From: Mesorhizobium sp. M8A.F.Ca.ET.218.01.1.1 | GTDB lineage: Bacteria > Pseudomonadota > Alphaproteobacteria > Rhizobiales > Rhizobiaceae | Length of the DNA stretch: 64,000 nt | Direction: 5' to 3' | Assembly (NCBI RefSeq): GCF_004791165.1 | Contig: NZ_SRUZ01000012.1 | Span: 1 to 64,000 of the forward strand | In this document: positions 45,717-54,944 of the stretch, piece by piece | Layout of the letters: every line of letters begins with the position of its first letter | Position numbering within the stretch: position 1 is the first letter of the stretch | Made by a program: the position numbers and the translations under genes | The notes under the pieces: model-generated | Database searches by the model: none | What the model was told of the DNA's origin: nothing | The model's input: only the letters and a program-made list of their open reading frames with translations

Positions 45717-46568
45717 TCAACCCACCCGGGCACGCGCCTCCAGATAGCGGCTGATCGCGGCGTTGAGCTCGCCGCCGAGGATGAAGATCGCCGAGACGAT
45801 GTAGAGGAAAACCACCGCGATCATGATCGAGGCGAGACCGGCATAGGTCGTCACATAGGACGAGAAATGGTCGAGATAGGTGGCAAACATCGTCGAGCCG
45901 ATAAGCCATGCCGCCAGCGTGAAGATGATGCCCGGCACCAGCGAGACGAAACGGCGCTTGCCGGCCGGCAGCCAGTAGTGAACGGCGAAGAGCCCGCCGA
46001 TGATGACGGTCGAGGCAATGACGTAACGCCACAGCGTGATCGTGCCCGTATAGGGTTTGATCCACTCGAAATGGGCTTCAGCCAGCCGCGCCAACAGGGG
46101 CGCGAACACCAGAAGCACGCTGATCGCCAGGAACCCGGCGGTCGCGATCAGCACGAAGAAGATGCTCTGCACCCGGCGGTAGATGATGCCGCGCGTCTCG
46201 GTGACCCGATAAGCGCGATTGAGCGACGTGCGCAGCGCCTCGATGCCGTTCGAGGCGAAATAGGCGGCAAGCAGCACGCCATAGGTCAACAGGTCGCTGC
46301 GCCTGACGGTCAGCACGTTGAGCACTTCATGCGCGATCGGTTTGGCGATCTGCTCGGGCCACGTGTCGAAGACCAGATGCACCGCCGTGTCGGCAAAGGC
46401 CTGGGCGCCGAGGAAGCTGCCCAGCGTCGTGGCGAAGATCAGGAACGGAAACAGCGCCATCAGCGAGGTGATCGCCAGATGGCTGGCCATCGCCCAGCCG
46501 TCATCGGTGTTGAAATGGCCGAGCGCGTCGTAGAGCACGCGACGCAGGGCGACAATATTCCGCAGCAA
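45717..46568 (-). CDS. YihY/virulence factor BrkB family membrane protein
   Basis: A 283-residue protein with about six helices. Signatures are the early HFNTDDGWAMASHLAITSLMA, the GIEALRTSLNRAYRV segment and the periodic glycine helix pairs near the C terminus (FLYIVSAIFILGGELNAAI). Formerly called ribonuclease BN by mistake. The function is unknown. It converges on the DMT gene across the inverted repeat and is divergent from the SDR gene 58 bases away. Confidence 0.92.
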   Translation of the reverse strand: MLRNIVALRRVLYDALGHFNTDDGWAMASHLAITSLMALFPFLIFATTLGSFLGAQAFADTAVHLVFDTWPEQIAKPIAHEVLNVLTVRRSDLLTYGVLLAAYFASNGIEALRTSLNRAYRVTETRGIIYRRVQSIFFVLIATAGFLAISVLLVFAPLLARLAEAHFEWIKPYTGTITLWRYVIASTVIIGGLFAVHYWLPAGKRRFVSLVPGIIFTLAAWLIGSTMFATYLDHFSSYVTTYAGLASIMIAVVFLYIVSAIFILGGELNAAISRYLEARARVG

Positions 46569-46626
46569 GAACGCGCGCTCCCTTCGATTGTCTCGACGCC
46601 GCGAATATGGGAAGGGAATGCGGCAA

Positions 46627-47493
46627 ATGGCAACCCTTCGTCAAACTCCGAATTCTCCAGCGGCAGAGTTGCGCACCATCATCGTCACCGGTGCGTCTTC
46701 CGGCATAGGCGCCTATTGCGCCCGCGCATTGAAGGCCGAGGGCTGGCGGGTGTTCGCGACGGCGCGCAAGCCGCAAGACATCGCCGCGCTCGAAGCGGAC
46801 GGAATTGAGGCTTTCTATCTCGACTACACGGAACCGGGATCCATCGCCGCCCTGGCATCGGCCGTACTCGAGCGCACCGGCGGCAAGCTCGATGCCCTGT
46901 TCAACAACGGCGCTTACGCCCAGGCCGGCGCCGTCGAGGATCTGTCCGTTGCGGCGCTCAAAGAGCAGTTCGAGGCCAATTTCTTCGGCTGGCACGACCT
47001 GACCCGCCGTCTGGTTCCGGTGATGCGCCGCCAGGGCCACGGCCGCCTCGTCCATTGCTCGTCGATCCTGGGTCTCGTGCCGGTGCGCTTCCGTGGCGCC
47101 TATTCGGCATCCAAGCACGCCTTGGAAGCCTTGATGCTCTGCCAGCGCCAGGAACTAACCGGCAGCGGCATCCATGTCTCGCTGATCGAGCCGGGGCCGG
47201 TGAAATCGAAGATCGCCAGCAATGGCTTGCCCTGGTTCCTCAGGAATATCGATCACGAGAATTCCGTGCATCGCGCCGACTATGCCGCGCAGCTGGAGCG
47301 CATGCGCGCCGGCGGCAGCCAATCGGCCCTGAAGCCCGGGCCGGAAGTGGTCCACAAGGCGCTTCGCCATGCACTTCTGTCGCGGCACCCGCGCCCACAC
47401 TATGTGGTAACAATGTCGGCCAGGATCGGGGCCGTGCTCAAACGCATCCTGCCGGCCCCAATGCTCCACCGCCTGCTTGCCAGGCGCGCCTGA
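46627..47493 (+). CDS. SDR family oxidoreductase
   Basis: A short-chain dehydrogenase of 288 residues. The NAD(P) motif is TGASSGIG at 21-28. Catalytic Tyr and Lys are in YSASKHAL, with Ser in HCSSILGL. The Arg near TARKPQ after the second strand favours NADP(H). ATG 46627 has AGGG about 10 bases upstream and is preferred over two closer or weaker in-frame ATGs. The C-terminal LKRILPAPMLHRLLARR is basic and hydrophobic, and may touch the membrane. It is the first of a rightward group. Substrate unknown. Confidence 0.9.
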   Translation: MATLRQTPNSPAAELRTIIVTGASSGIGAYCARALKAEGWRVFATARKPQDIAALEADGIEAFYLDYTEPGSIAALASAVLERTGGKLDALFNNGAYAQAGAVEDLSVAALKEQFEANFFGWHDLTRRLVPVMRRQGHGRLVHCSSILGLVPVRFRGAYSASKHALEALMLCQRQELTGSGIHVSLIEPGPVKSKIASNGLPWFLRNIDHENSVHRADYAAQLERMRAGGSQSALKPGPEVVHKALRHALLSRHPRPHYVVTMSARIGAVLKRILPAPMLHRLLARRA

Positions 47494-47520
47494 ACAAGCA
47501 GAGAACTGGAAACGCAAAAA

Positions 47521-47712
47521 ATGGCCACCGTCTTCAACATCCTTGCCATTCTGGTCATGGCCGCCGTGGTGGTCGTGCTGATCAGGGGCCTCATCAACAT
47601 GATGCGCGGCGGCTCCGGCGTGACGTCCAACAACCTGATGCAGGCCCGCGTTCTGCTGCAGGCCGTGGCGCTGGCGCTGATCCTGCTGGCCGTGTATTTC
47701 ACCCGCAAGTAA
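47521..47712 (+). CDS. Twin-helix small membrane protein (HIG1-like)
   Basis: A 63-residue protein with two hydrophobic helices (about 5-25 and 43-60). The loop MMRGGSGVTSNNLMQARVL is the HIG1-type signature. Mitochondrial HIG1 proteins modulate cytochrome oxidase, so a link to the respiratory chain is possible. It lies between the SDR and the cobalamin adenosyltransferase genes, with 18 bases to the latter, and this pairing is stable in Rhizobiales. Function untested. Confidence 0.88.
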   Translation: MATVFNILAILVMAAVVVVLIRGLINMMRGGSGVTSNNLMQARVLLQAVALALILLAVYFTRK

Positions 47713-47730
47713 GGGCCTTTCGGAGGCGAT

Positions 47731-48312
47731 GTGGTCAAGCTCAACAAGATCTACACCCGCACCGGAGACGACGGCACAACCGGCCTCGGCACGGGCGAGC
47801 GGCGGCTGAAATCCGATCTCCGGGTGGACGCCTATGGCACGGTAGACGAAGCCAATGCCTGTATCGGCATGGCCCGCGTGCATACCGCACAGAGCCATCA
47901 GGCGATCGACGCCATGCTTGGTCGCATCCAGAACGACCTTTTCGACCTCGGCGCCGACCTCGCCGTGCCTGATGACGGCAAGCCGCTCGGCTACGAGCCG
48001 CTGCGCATCGTTGCCGCCCAGACCGACCGTGTCGAGCACGACATCGACCTCCTCAACAAAGACCTCCAGCCGCTGAAATCCTTCGTGCTGAACGGCGGCA
48101 CGCCGGCGGCGGCCGCCCTCCATCTCGCCCGCACCGTGGCCAGGCGAGCCGAGCGGCTGATGGTGGCCCTGGCGCAGGACCCGGCCGAACACGTCAATCG
48201 CGACGGGCTGAAGTACATCAACCGCGTCTCGGATTTCCTGTTTGTCGCCGCTCGGGTGGTCAATGACAATGGAAATGCCGACGTGCTATGGGTTCCCGGC
48301 AAGAACCGCTGA
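47731..48312 (+). CDS. Cob(I)yrinic acid a,c-diamide adenosyltransferase, PduO type
   Basis: Transfers the adenosyl group of ATP to cob(I)alamin, 193 residues. The N-terminal ATP-binding signature is KIYTRTGDDGTTGLGTGERR. Further signatures are the DAYGTVDEANACIG stretch, VLNGGTPAAAALHLARTVARRAER and a terminal FLFVAARVVN. GTG 47731 is the start, with GGAGG upstream. It could serve B12 salvage or de novo synthesis; no other cob genes are here. The preceding small HIG1-like gene is probably cotranscribed. Confidence 0.95.
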   Translation: MVKLNKIYTRTGDDGTTGLGTGERRLKSDLRVDAYGTVDEANACIGMARVHTAQSHQAIDAMLGRIQNDLFDLGADLAVPDDGKPLGYEPLRIVAAQTDRVEHDIDLLNKDLQPLKSFVLNGGTPAAAALHLARTVARRAERLMVALAQDPAEHVNRDGLKYINRVSDFLFVAARVVNDNGNADVLWVPGKNR

Positions 48313-48345
48313 AACGGACCGGAGGGCGGGAGGGGCCGACGACCG

Positions 48346-49146
48346 ATGTTCATCCCGCTTTACGACACCAACAGGCTGCGCCATATCAGGCTGCAATATG
48401 TAACGATCGGGCTGATCGTCGCCAACGCCGTGATCTATTGCGCCACGGCGCTCGGCGGCAAGGACTTCACCAATGCCGCCGTGCTTGGCCTCGGCTTCAT
48501 CCCCTCCGTCGTTCACGACACGGCCGAACTCGATCCCCGCTTTGTCATCATCCCCGAGAGCCTGAGCTACCTCACCTACTCTTTCCTGCACGCCGACATT
48601 TTCCATCTCGGCGGCAACATGCTGTTCCTTTGGGTGTTCGGCGACAATGTCGAGGACGCGCTCGGCCATATCAGATACCTGATCTTCTATTTCCTGTGCG
48701 CCATCGCCGGAGCCGCTTTCCAGGGGCTCATCGCCTGGGATTCACAAGTGCCCCTAATCGGCGCCTCGGGCGCCATTGCGGGCGTGGTCGTCGCCTACCT
48801 GATCCTCTATCCCAGGGTGAAGGTGTGGGTGCTTGCCTTTGCCCGCATCCCTTTGCGCATTCCAGCCTTCATCCCGCTCATACTGTGGGTGGCGTTCCAG
48901 GTCGTCATGTTCGCGGCCGGCGGCGAGGATCGGATCTCCTGGGCCTGCCACATCGGCGGCATCATTGCCGGCGCGGTCCTGGTGCTGGTCCTGCGCAGTC
49001 GCGGCGTGCCGCTGTTTGCCCCCGCCGACGAGGATGCCGTGGTTCCGACCCCCGAACAGCCGCCGGCCGTTGGCGAACCAGCGACGCCCCAAACGTCCGC
49101 CACCACGGCGCGCTGGGGCCGGGGAAACCCTTCTGGCCCAAACTGA
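48346..49146 (+). CDS. Rhomboid family intramembrane serine protease
   Basis: An inner-membrane protease that cleaves helices in the membrane, 266 residues. The serine is Ser141 in GASGAIAG, and the paired His202 is in ACHIGGIIAG. The HLGGNMLFLWVFG segment before the serine is the L1-loop mark. The C-terminal 55 residues are Pro/Ala-rich and probably cytoplasmic. GGAGGGCGGGAGGGG precedes ATG 48346. It ends the rightward group and is followed by a perfect inverted repeat. Its substrates are unknown. Confidence 0.94.
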   Translation: MFIPLYDTNRLRHIRLQYVTIGLIVANAVIYCATALGGKDFTNAAVLGLGFIPSVVHDTAELDPRFVIIPESLSYLTYSFLHADIFHLGGNMLFLWVFGDNVEDALGHIRYLIFYFLCAIAGAAFQGLIAWDSQVPLIGASGAIAGVVVAYLILYPRVKVWVLAFARIPLRIPAFIPLILWVAFQVVMFAAGGEDRISWACHIGGIIAGAVLVLVLRSRGVPLFAPADEDAVVPTPEQPPAVGEPATPQTSATTARWGRGNPSGPN

Positions 49147-49246
49147 ACCGATTTGAGCAGCTTCCAGCGTATTGACGGCAAGGGTTGCCACAATTACGGA
49201 AACGTCTCCGTCGCAGCCCAAGGCGGGCAAAGACCAGAATTTCCAT

Positions 49247-49270
49247 CCGGCCAGAATTCCGTCTGGCCGG
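49247..49270. repeat. Perfect 9-bp inverted repeat upstream of etfB
   Basis: CCGGCCAGA and TCTGGCCGG flank a 6-base loop, and the same bases recur just before and after as CAGAATTTCC and GGAATTCAG. It lies 90 bases before etfB and 100 bases after the rhomboid gene. No T run follows, so it may be a weak terminator or an operator. Confidence 0.45.
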
Positions 49271-49359
49271 AATTCAGTCAGGAATGTCGGCTTTCGACAA
49301 CTCAGAAAGGGCGCAGGCTGCTATAGCGCGCCCAACTAGCGTGAAGAGGTGACAGGCAA

Positions 49360-50109
49360 ATGAAGATCCTTGTGCCCGTGAAGCGGGTTGTGGACGCGAA
49401 TGTGAAGGTTCGCGTGAAGGCCGATGGTTCGGCTGTGGAACTCGCCAACGTCAAGATGGCGATGAACCCGTTCGACGAGATCGCGGTCGAGGAAGCGATC
49501 CGGATCAAGGAAGCCGGCAAGGCCGAGGAGATCATCGTCGTGTCGATCGGCCCGCAGCAGGCGCAGGAAACACTGCGCACCGCGCTCGCCATGGGCGCCG
49601 ACCGCGCCATCCTGGTCAAGACCGACGAGCAGACCGAGCCGCTCGGTGTCGCCAAGGTGCTGAAGGGCGTGGTCGATGCGGAGAAGCCAGGCCTTGTCAT
49701 TCTCGGCAAGCAGGCGATCGACGACGATTCCAACCAGACCGGCCAGATGCTGGCCGCCCTGCTTGGCTGGGCCCAGGGCACCTTCGCCTCCAAGGTCGTG
49801 CTCGAAGGCGACAAGGCCAAGGTGACGCGGGAGGTCGACGGCGGCTTGCAGACGGTGGAGCTGAAGCTGCCGATGATCGTCACCGCCGACCTTCGCCTCA
49901 ACCAGCCGCGCTATGCCTCGCTGCCCAACATCATGAAGGCCAAGAAGAAGCCGCTGGACGAGAAGAGCCCGGCCGACTACGGCGCCGACGTCAAGCCGCG
50001 CCTAAAGGTCATCAAGACCGAGGAGCCGGGTGGCCGCAAGGCCGGCGTCAAGGTCAAGAGCGTCGCCGAGCTGGTCGACAAGCTCAAGAACGAAGCCGGC
50101 GTTTTGTAA
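49360..50109 (+). CDS. etfB: Electron transfer flavoprotein beta subunit
   Basis: Beta subunit of the AMP/FAD-binding heterodimer that takes electrons from acyl-CoA dehydrogenases and hands them to ETF:ubiquinone oxidoreductase. The 249 residues begin MKILVPVKRVVD and have the beta signature VIDGDQTG-like GKQAIDDDSNQTG segment. GAGG lies upstream of ATG 49360. Paired 24 bases from etfA. Bacterial housekeeping type, not the FixAB nitrogen-fixation type. Confidence 0.97.
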   Translation: MKILVPVKRVVDANVKVRVKADGSAVELANVKMAMNPFDEIAVEEAIRIKEAGKAEEIIVVSIGPQQAQETLRTALAMGADRAILVKTDEQTEPLGVAKVLKGVVDAEKPGLVILGKQAIDDDSNQTGQMLAALLGWAQGTFASKVVLEGDKAKVTREVDGGLQTVELKLPMIVTADLRLNQPRYASLPNIMKAKKKPLDEKSPADYGADVKPRLKVIKTEEPGGRKAGVKVKSVAELVDKLKNEAGVL

Positions 50110-50133
50110 GCGATCGGGAAAGGAACAGATAAA

Positions 50134-51063
50134 ATGGCAATTCTCCTCATCGCCGAACACGACAACGCCACGCTTTCCGACCAGACCGCCAAGGCGCTTT
50201 CGGCCGCCCTGCAAATCGGCTCGGACGTTCATGTGCTGGTGGCCGGCAAAGGCGCCAAGGCCGCTGCCGATGCAGCCGCGAAACTGAAGGGCGTCGGCAA
50301 GGTGCTGCTCGCCGAGGCCGACGAACTCGCCGAGCGCCTGGCCGAGCCGACGGCGGCACTGGTCGTCTCGCTGGCTGGCGCTTACGACACGATCATCGCG
50401 CCGGCGACGTCCGCTGGCAAGAACATCGCGCCGCGCGTTGCGGCCCTGCTCGATGTTGCGCAGGTTTCCGAGATCATCGAAGTGGTGTCGCCTGACACCT
50501 TCAAGCGGCCGATCTACGCCGGTAACGCCATCCAGACGGTACAGTCGACCGATGCAAAGAAGGTGATCACCGTGCGCACCGCTTCCTTCCAGGCGGCACC
50601 CGAGGGTGGTTCGGCTTCGGTCGAGACGGTTCATGCGGCGGTCAATCCCGGCCTCTCGACCTTCGTCGAGAACAAGCTGTCGGAGACCGACCGTCCGGAG
50701 CTGACCTCGGCCAAGATCATCATCTCTGGCGGCCGCGCGCTCGGTTCCTCGGAAAAATTCCAGGAAGTCATCCTGCCGGTCGCCGACAAGCTCGGTGCCG
50801 CCGTCGGTGCTTCCCGCGCCGCCGTCGATGCGGGCTATGCGCCGAACGACTGGCAGGTCGGCCAGACCGGCAAGGTCGTCGCCCCCGATCTCTACATTGC
50901 GGTCGGCATCTCCGGCGCCATTCAGCACCTCGCCGGCATGAAGGATAGCAAGGTCATCGTCGCCATCAACAAGGACGAGGAAGCGCCGATCTTCCAGGTT
51001 GCCGACTACGGCCTCGTCGGCGATCTCTTCGTCATCCTGCCGGAGTTGCAGAAGGCGCTTTGA
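50134..51063 (+). CDS. etfA: Electron transfer flavoprotein alpha subunit
   Basis: The FAD-holding partner of etfB, 309 residues. The C-terminal domain has the FAD signature GAAVGASRAAVDAGY, QVGQTGKVVAPDLYIAVGISG and the closing IFQVADYGLVGDLF. It is cotranscribed with etfB and followed by a hydroxyacyl-CoA dehydrogenase gene, which fits beta-oxidation. AAAGGAA precedes ATG 50134. A terminator lies 31 bases after the stop. Confidence 0.98.
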   Translation: MAILLIAEHDNATLSDQTAKALSAALQIGSDVHVLVAGKGAKAAADAAAKLKGVGKVLLAEADELAERLAEPTAALVVSLAGAYDTIIAPATSAGKNIAPRVAALLDVAQVSEIIEVVSPDTFKRPIYAGNAIQTVQSTDAKKVITVRTASFQAAPEGGSASVETVHAAVNPGLSTFVENKLSETDRPELTSAKIIISGGRALGSSEKFQEVILPVADKLGAAVGASRAAVDAGYAPNDWQVGQTGKVVAPDLYIAVGISGAIQHLAGMKDSKVIVAINKDEEAPIFQVADYGLVGDLFVILPELQKAL

Positions 51064-51093
51064 CGCTTCCGCGCAACCGTATTAAATTACGAG

Positions 51094-51125
51094 GGGTGGG
51101 GTAGACGAAGTCGCCCCACCCTTTT
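51094..51125 (+). terminator. Rho-independent terminator after etfA
   Basis: GGGTGGGG (51094-51101) pairs with CCCCACCC (51114-51121), followed by TTTT. It ends the etfBA transcript. Confidence 0.8.
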
Positions 51126-51272
51126 AGTTTGCACCGCACAATAAGCAGGCCACAAGGCTGAGAGCAATTCCAGCGGCAGTGCGCAGGGGTTTTTGCGCCG
51201 GGAATTGCGGGAAAACAAAGAGATGGGGCGGTTCGCGATTGTGGCGAAAAACGCTCCGGACGGGATCGGGTA

Positions 51273-52151
51273 ATGAGCAAGATCGAGACGATCGGCATCA
51301 TTGGTGCGGGCCAGATGGGTGGCGGCATCGCCCACGTCTCCGCGCTTTCGGGCTACAAGGTGCTGATCTACGATATATCGCCCGACCGTATCGAGAAGGG
51401 CATCGCCACCATCAGCGGCAACATGGCCCGTCAGGTGGGGTCCGGCAAGCTCGACGAGAAACTCCGCAACCAGGCCATGGCACGCATCGCGTCGGCACCG
51501 GCGATGGCCGATCTTGCCGGCGCCGATCTGGTGATCGAGGCAGCGACCGAGGACGAAACCGTCAAGCGCAAGATCTATGCGCAGCTCTGCCCGCAGCTCA
51601 ACCCCGAAGCGATCCTGGCGACCAACACCTCGTCGATTTCGATCACAAGGCTGGCCGCGCAGACCGACCGGCCGGAGCGCTTCATCGGCATTCATTTCAT
51701 GAACCCGGTTCCGCTGATGAAGCTGGTCGAACTGGTGCGCGGCATCGCCACCGAGGACCAGACCTTCGAGGCGGCGAAGACCTATGTGAAGCAGCTCGAC
51801 AAGACGATCACGGTCTCGGAGGATTTCCCGGCCTTCATCGTCAACCGCATCCTTCTGCCGATGATCAACGAGGCGATCTACACCCTCTATGAGGGCGTCG
51901 GATCGGTCGATGCCATCGACACCGCCATGCGGCTCGGCGCCAACCATCCGATGGGACCACTGCAGCTTGCCGATTTCATCGGCCTCGACACCTGCCTGTC
52001 GATCATGCAGGTGCTGCATGACGGCCTGTCGGATTCGAAGTATCGCCCCTGCCCGCTGCTGGTCAAATATGTCGAGGCCGGTTGGCTCGGCCGCAAGACC
52101 GGACGCGGCTTCTACGACTATCGCGGCGAGCACCCCGTTCCGACACGCTGA
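51273..52151 (+). CDS. 3-hydroxybutyryl-CoA dehydrogenase
   Basis: Oxidises L-3-hydroxyacyl-CoA with NAD+ in butanoyl-CoA and fatty-acid metabolism. The 292 residues start with an NAD fold, GAGQMGGGIAHVSALSGY, about residues 9-26. The catalytic His-Glu pair and signature IHFMNPVPLMKLVELVRG follow. The C-terminal dimerisation domain ends with LGRKTGRGFYDY. It lacks an enoyl-CoA hydratase half, so it is the monofunctional PaaH/Hbd type. It probably acts with the neighbouring ETF. Confidence 0.95.
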   Translation: MSKIETIGIIGAGQMGGGIAHVSALSGYKVLIYDISPDRIEKGIATISGNMARQVGSGKLDEKLRNQAMARIASAPAMADLAGADLVIEAATEDETVKRKIYAQLCPQLNPEAILATNTSSISITRLAAQTDRPERFIGIHFMNPVPLMKLVELVRGIATEDQTFEAAKTYVKQLDKTITVSEDFPAFIVNRILLPMINEAIYTLYEGVGSVDAIDTAMRLGANHPMGPLQLADFIGLDTCLSIMQVLHDGLSDSKYRPCPLLVKYVEAGWLGRKTGRGFYDYRGEHPVPTR

Positions 52152-52160
52152 CGCGTCCGC

Positions 52161-54140
52161 TCACGAGGCCGCGGCGAGCGGCTTGGGCGGTTCTGACCTG
52201 TCGTCGCCGATCTTGCCGTCCGGCGCCACGGAAACGCATCCGCGGCCGGCTGCCTTGGCCGCATAGCAGGCGGCGTCGGCCCTTGCGATGATCTCGTCGA
52301 CTTCGCCGCAATTGGCGCAGATCGCCGTCAGCCCGATGCTGGCGCCGATCGCGTGCGGCCGGCCATCCCAGGTGAAGTTCAGGCCGGCTATCGCATCGAT
52401 GATGGAGCGCGCCGCGATCCTCGCGCCGGGTGCGGAACCCGACTTCAGGATGACAGCGAATTCGTCGCCGCCCAGGCGCGCGACGATGTCTTCAGGACCA
52501 AGCACGCCGCGCACCGCCTCGGCGACCCGCTTCAGCAGGGCGTCTCCCGCAGCGTGACCGCCCGTGTCGTTGACCAGCTTGAAATGGTCAAGGTCGATGA
52601 ACATGAACTGATGGTGGCCCCCAGCCGTCGTGCCGTCCTTGCGTGCCTGATCGACCAGTCCCTCCATGGCGCGGATGAAGCTCGAGCGGTTGGCAAGCCC
52701 GGTCAGCGCATCATGGGCGGCGGCATGGGCAAGCTGGCGCTGCAGGGCGCGCGCATCGGTGAAATCCTGGAAGACGATCACCAGACCGCCGAATTCGTTG
52801 CGTTCGTTGATGATCGGCGACACGACCTGGCGGATGCTGCAGCGTGTGTCGTCGCGACGGATGAGGACCGCGCGGCTGTTCTGGTCGGAGCGCGCCTCTT
52901 CGCCTGTCGCCGGCCGCGTCATGCCGATCCTGTGGCCCGTCTCCTCGTCGACAGCCCAGTAGACATGGCTCAGCGTCTTGCCCAGCGCGTCGTCGCTGGA
53001 AACGCCGGTCAGCTTTTCGGCCACCGGATTCATGAAGGTGACGCGGTTCGCGGCATCGGTGCAGATGACCGCATCGCCGATCGATTGCAGCGTCACCTTA
53101 AGCCGCTCCTTCTCGTCGGCCAGCATCGCCGCCGCGACGATGAGCCGTTCTTCGGCCTGCTTGCGCAAGGTGATGTCGGTCAAGCTGCCGATCGCTCTGA
53201 CCAGCTGTCCGTCGGCATCGCGCTCGATTGCCTTGCCACGGTCGAGGATCCAGATCCAGCGGCCGTCCTTGTGGCGCATCCTGAACTCGGCCTCGAAGAA
53301 TTCCGTCTGGCCGTCGAGATGGGCGCGATCGGCCTCCGCGACCGTGGCGCGGTCGTCTGGATGGATCATCGTCAGCCAGCGGTCGGGGTCGCCATCGAGC
53401 TCGCCATCCCCATAGCCCAGCATCTTGACCCAGGTGGCGGAATAGGTCGTGCCCCCCTTGCGCATGTCGAAATCCCAGACACCTTGACCGGCGCCGGCGA
53501 GCGCGAAGTTCCAGCGCGTTTCGGCCTCGGTGATGCGCGCTTCGGCCTGCTTGCGCGCGTCGATATCCTCGATCTGCGAGACGAGATAAAGCGGGCGCCC
53601 ACTCCTCCCATCGCGAATGACGGAGCCGGCAAGATTAGCCCAGACGGGTGTACCGTCCTTCTTGAGATAACGCTTCTCGAAGTGGAAAGTATCGACGGTG
53701 CCCGCCCTCAGGCCGGCCATCGTTTCGCGTCCGATCTGCAGATCGTCGGGATGCGTGATCTGGAAGAAGGTCAACGCCTCGATTTCCTCGCGGCTGTAGC
53801 CAAGCATGGTGGCGAAGGCGGGGTTGGTCTGGAGAATACGCCCGTCGAGGCTGACGATGGCGATGCCGATGGCCGAGTCCTCCATGGCCCGGCGGAACCG
53901 CTGCTCGCTCTCCGTGATCTGCCGTCGATCCTCCGAGATTCGACCGATGAACAGATAGGCCAGGAAAAGCGCGCAGACCGTCACGGCGACCGATATTTGA
54001 AGGCAAAGTCTGAGTGCTTCCGCGCCGAGGTCCAGCCTTGACGGCACAAGCGAGGCGGCCACCACGGCAAGACCGGCCACAAGCAGCGCCAGCGCCGCAT
54101 GCTTGTACCGTCCCGGCCCGATGATACTTCGCAATGTCAC
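52161..54140 (-). CDS. Diguanylate cyclase with membrane anchor and multiple PAS domains
   Basis: Synthesises cyclic di-GMP. The 659 residues begin with two helices (about 15-30 and 40-70). Three PAS/PAC units follow (about 80-205, 205-335 and 340-470), each with the NP.F or YWAVD signatures of S-boxes. The GGDEF domain (about 490-640) has an intact GGDEF at 557-561 and no EAL domain. The inhibitory I-site arginine four to five residues before GGDEF is missing (GPED), so product inhibition by that site is unlikely. It is convergent on the dehydrogenase gene with 9 bases between stops. The input signal is unknown. Confidence 0.93.
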   Translation of the reverse strand: MTLRSIIGPGRYKHAALALLVAGLAVVAASLVPSRLDLGAEALRLCLQISVAVTVCALFLAYLFIGRISEDRRQITESEQRFRRAMEDSAIGIAIVSLDGRILQTNPAFATMLGYSREEIEALTFFQITHPDDLQIGRETMAGLRAGTVDTFHFEKRYLKKDGTPVWANLAGSVIRDGRSGRPLYLVSQIEDIDARKQAEARITEAETRWNFALAGAGQGVWDFDMRKGGTTYSATWVKMLGYGDGELDGDPDRWLTMIHPDDRATVAEADRAHLDGQTEFFEAEFRMRHKDGRWIWILDRGKAIERDADGQLVRAIGSLTDITLRKQAEERLIVAAAMLADEKERLKVTLQSIGDAVICTDAANRVTFMNPVAEKLTGVSSDDALGKTLSHVYWAVDEETGHRIGMTRPATGEEARSDQNSRAVLIRRDDTRCSIRQVVSPIINERNEFGGLVIVFQDFTDARALQRQLAHAAAHDALTGLANRSSFIRAMEGLVDQARKDGTTAGGHHQFMFIDLDHFKLVNDTGGHAAGDALLKRVAEAVRGVLGPEDIVARLGGDEFAVILKSGSAPGARIAARSIIDAIAGLNFTWDGRPHAIGASIGLTAICANCGEVDEIIARADAACYAAKAAGRGCVSVAPDGKIGDDRSEPPKPLAAAS

Positions 54141-54304
54141 GATTTATGCCACCCCCGTGGGCAATCGCTTTTTTTCCATCGAAACCCTGAAGGATCGATT
54201 TTAAGGAAAGGTTGCGTCCGGGGCATCGGCGATATGGACAACCGGCAAACAATTGCCGGCATGATTAAGGATCGGTATTCACGGGGTCTGGGCGCGGTAT
54301 CCTG

Positions 54305-54943
54305 CTACCAACGCACGAAAAACCGACCGCCGAGCGCGCCAAGCAAGGCAAGGGCCGCGATGGCGAGCGTGTACCAGGTGGCAACGAAAAGCGGCGAATC
54401 GTCGAAGCAGTGCGCCGCATAGAAAGTCGCCGCCAGCCCGCCGGCAAGCAGCCCCGCGGCCGCGCCGGCAAGCACCGGCCGTGTCGGCGCGCCATAGCGC
54501 AGCATCCACAGGAAGATGGCCAGCGGACCGATGCCGATCAGCGGGATGAAGGTCATGCAGATCATCATGTTCGAACCGATCATGCGCGTGCCCCACAGCG
54601 CCTGCGGTACCATGAAGAGCTCCAGCACCACGGCCACCGCGACCAGCAGCGGCGCGGCGATCATCGCCGCCATTGCCCGGCCTGTCGCCGCACCCGGAGT
54701 CGACAGGGCTCGGATCAGGGCGAAGGCGCTGATGGCGAGCACGATGGTGAAAACAAACTTGGACAGGAAGCGCATCGTGTGCGCGGCAACCATGAAGTCG
54801 GGGCGCGGCCCGATCGTCATCATGAAAACAGCGGCCGCGACGACGACGGCCGCGCCGGCCGCCAGCCACCAGGCCAGGCGCAACGGCATCGCCTTGCTGC
54901 GGGCATCGGCGTCGAGCGCCTTGATGAGATCGTCGGTCTTCAT
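54305..54943 (-). CDS. nrsF: NrsF-type (DUF1109) membrane anti-sigma factor
   Basis: A 212-residue integral membrane protein with six helices. Its N terminus (MKTDDLIKALDADA) is the cytoplasmic part that would hold the sigma factor. Two cysteines, Cys129 and Cys179, sit in periplasmic loops. They match Cys131 and Cys181 of Caulobacter NrsF, which are needed to sense metals and oxidants. The start is directly downstream of the ECF sigma gene, one base after its stop. So it most likely inactivates that sigma factor until stress. Confidence 0.85.
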   Translation of the reverse strand: MKTDDLIKALDADARSKAMPLRLAWWLAAGAAVVVAAAVFMMTIGPRPDFMVAAHTMRFLSKFVFTIVLAISAFALIRALSTPGAATGRAMAAMIAAPLLVAVAVVLELFMVPQALWGTRMIGSNMMICMTFIPLIGIGPLAIFLWMLRYGAPTRPVLAGAAAGLLAGGLAATFYAAHCFDDSPLFVATWYTLAIAALALLGALGGRFFVRW

Positions 54944-54944
54944 G

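Noticed and set aside
47494..47760. Cobalamin riboswitch near the PduO-type gene
   Set aside because: The gaps before and after the small HIG1-like gene are under 30 bases, too short for a cobalamin aptamer.
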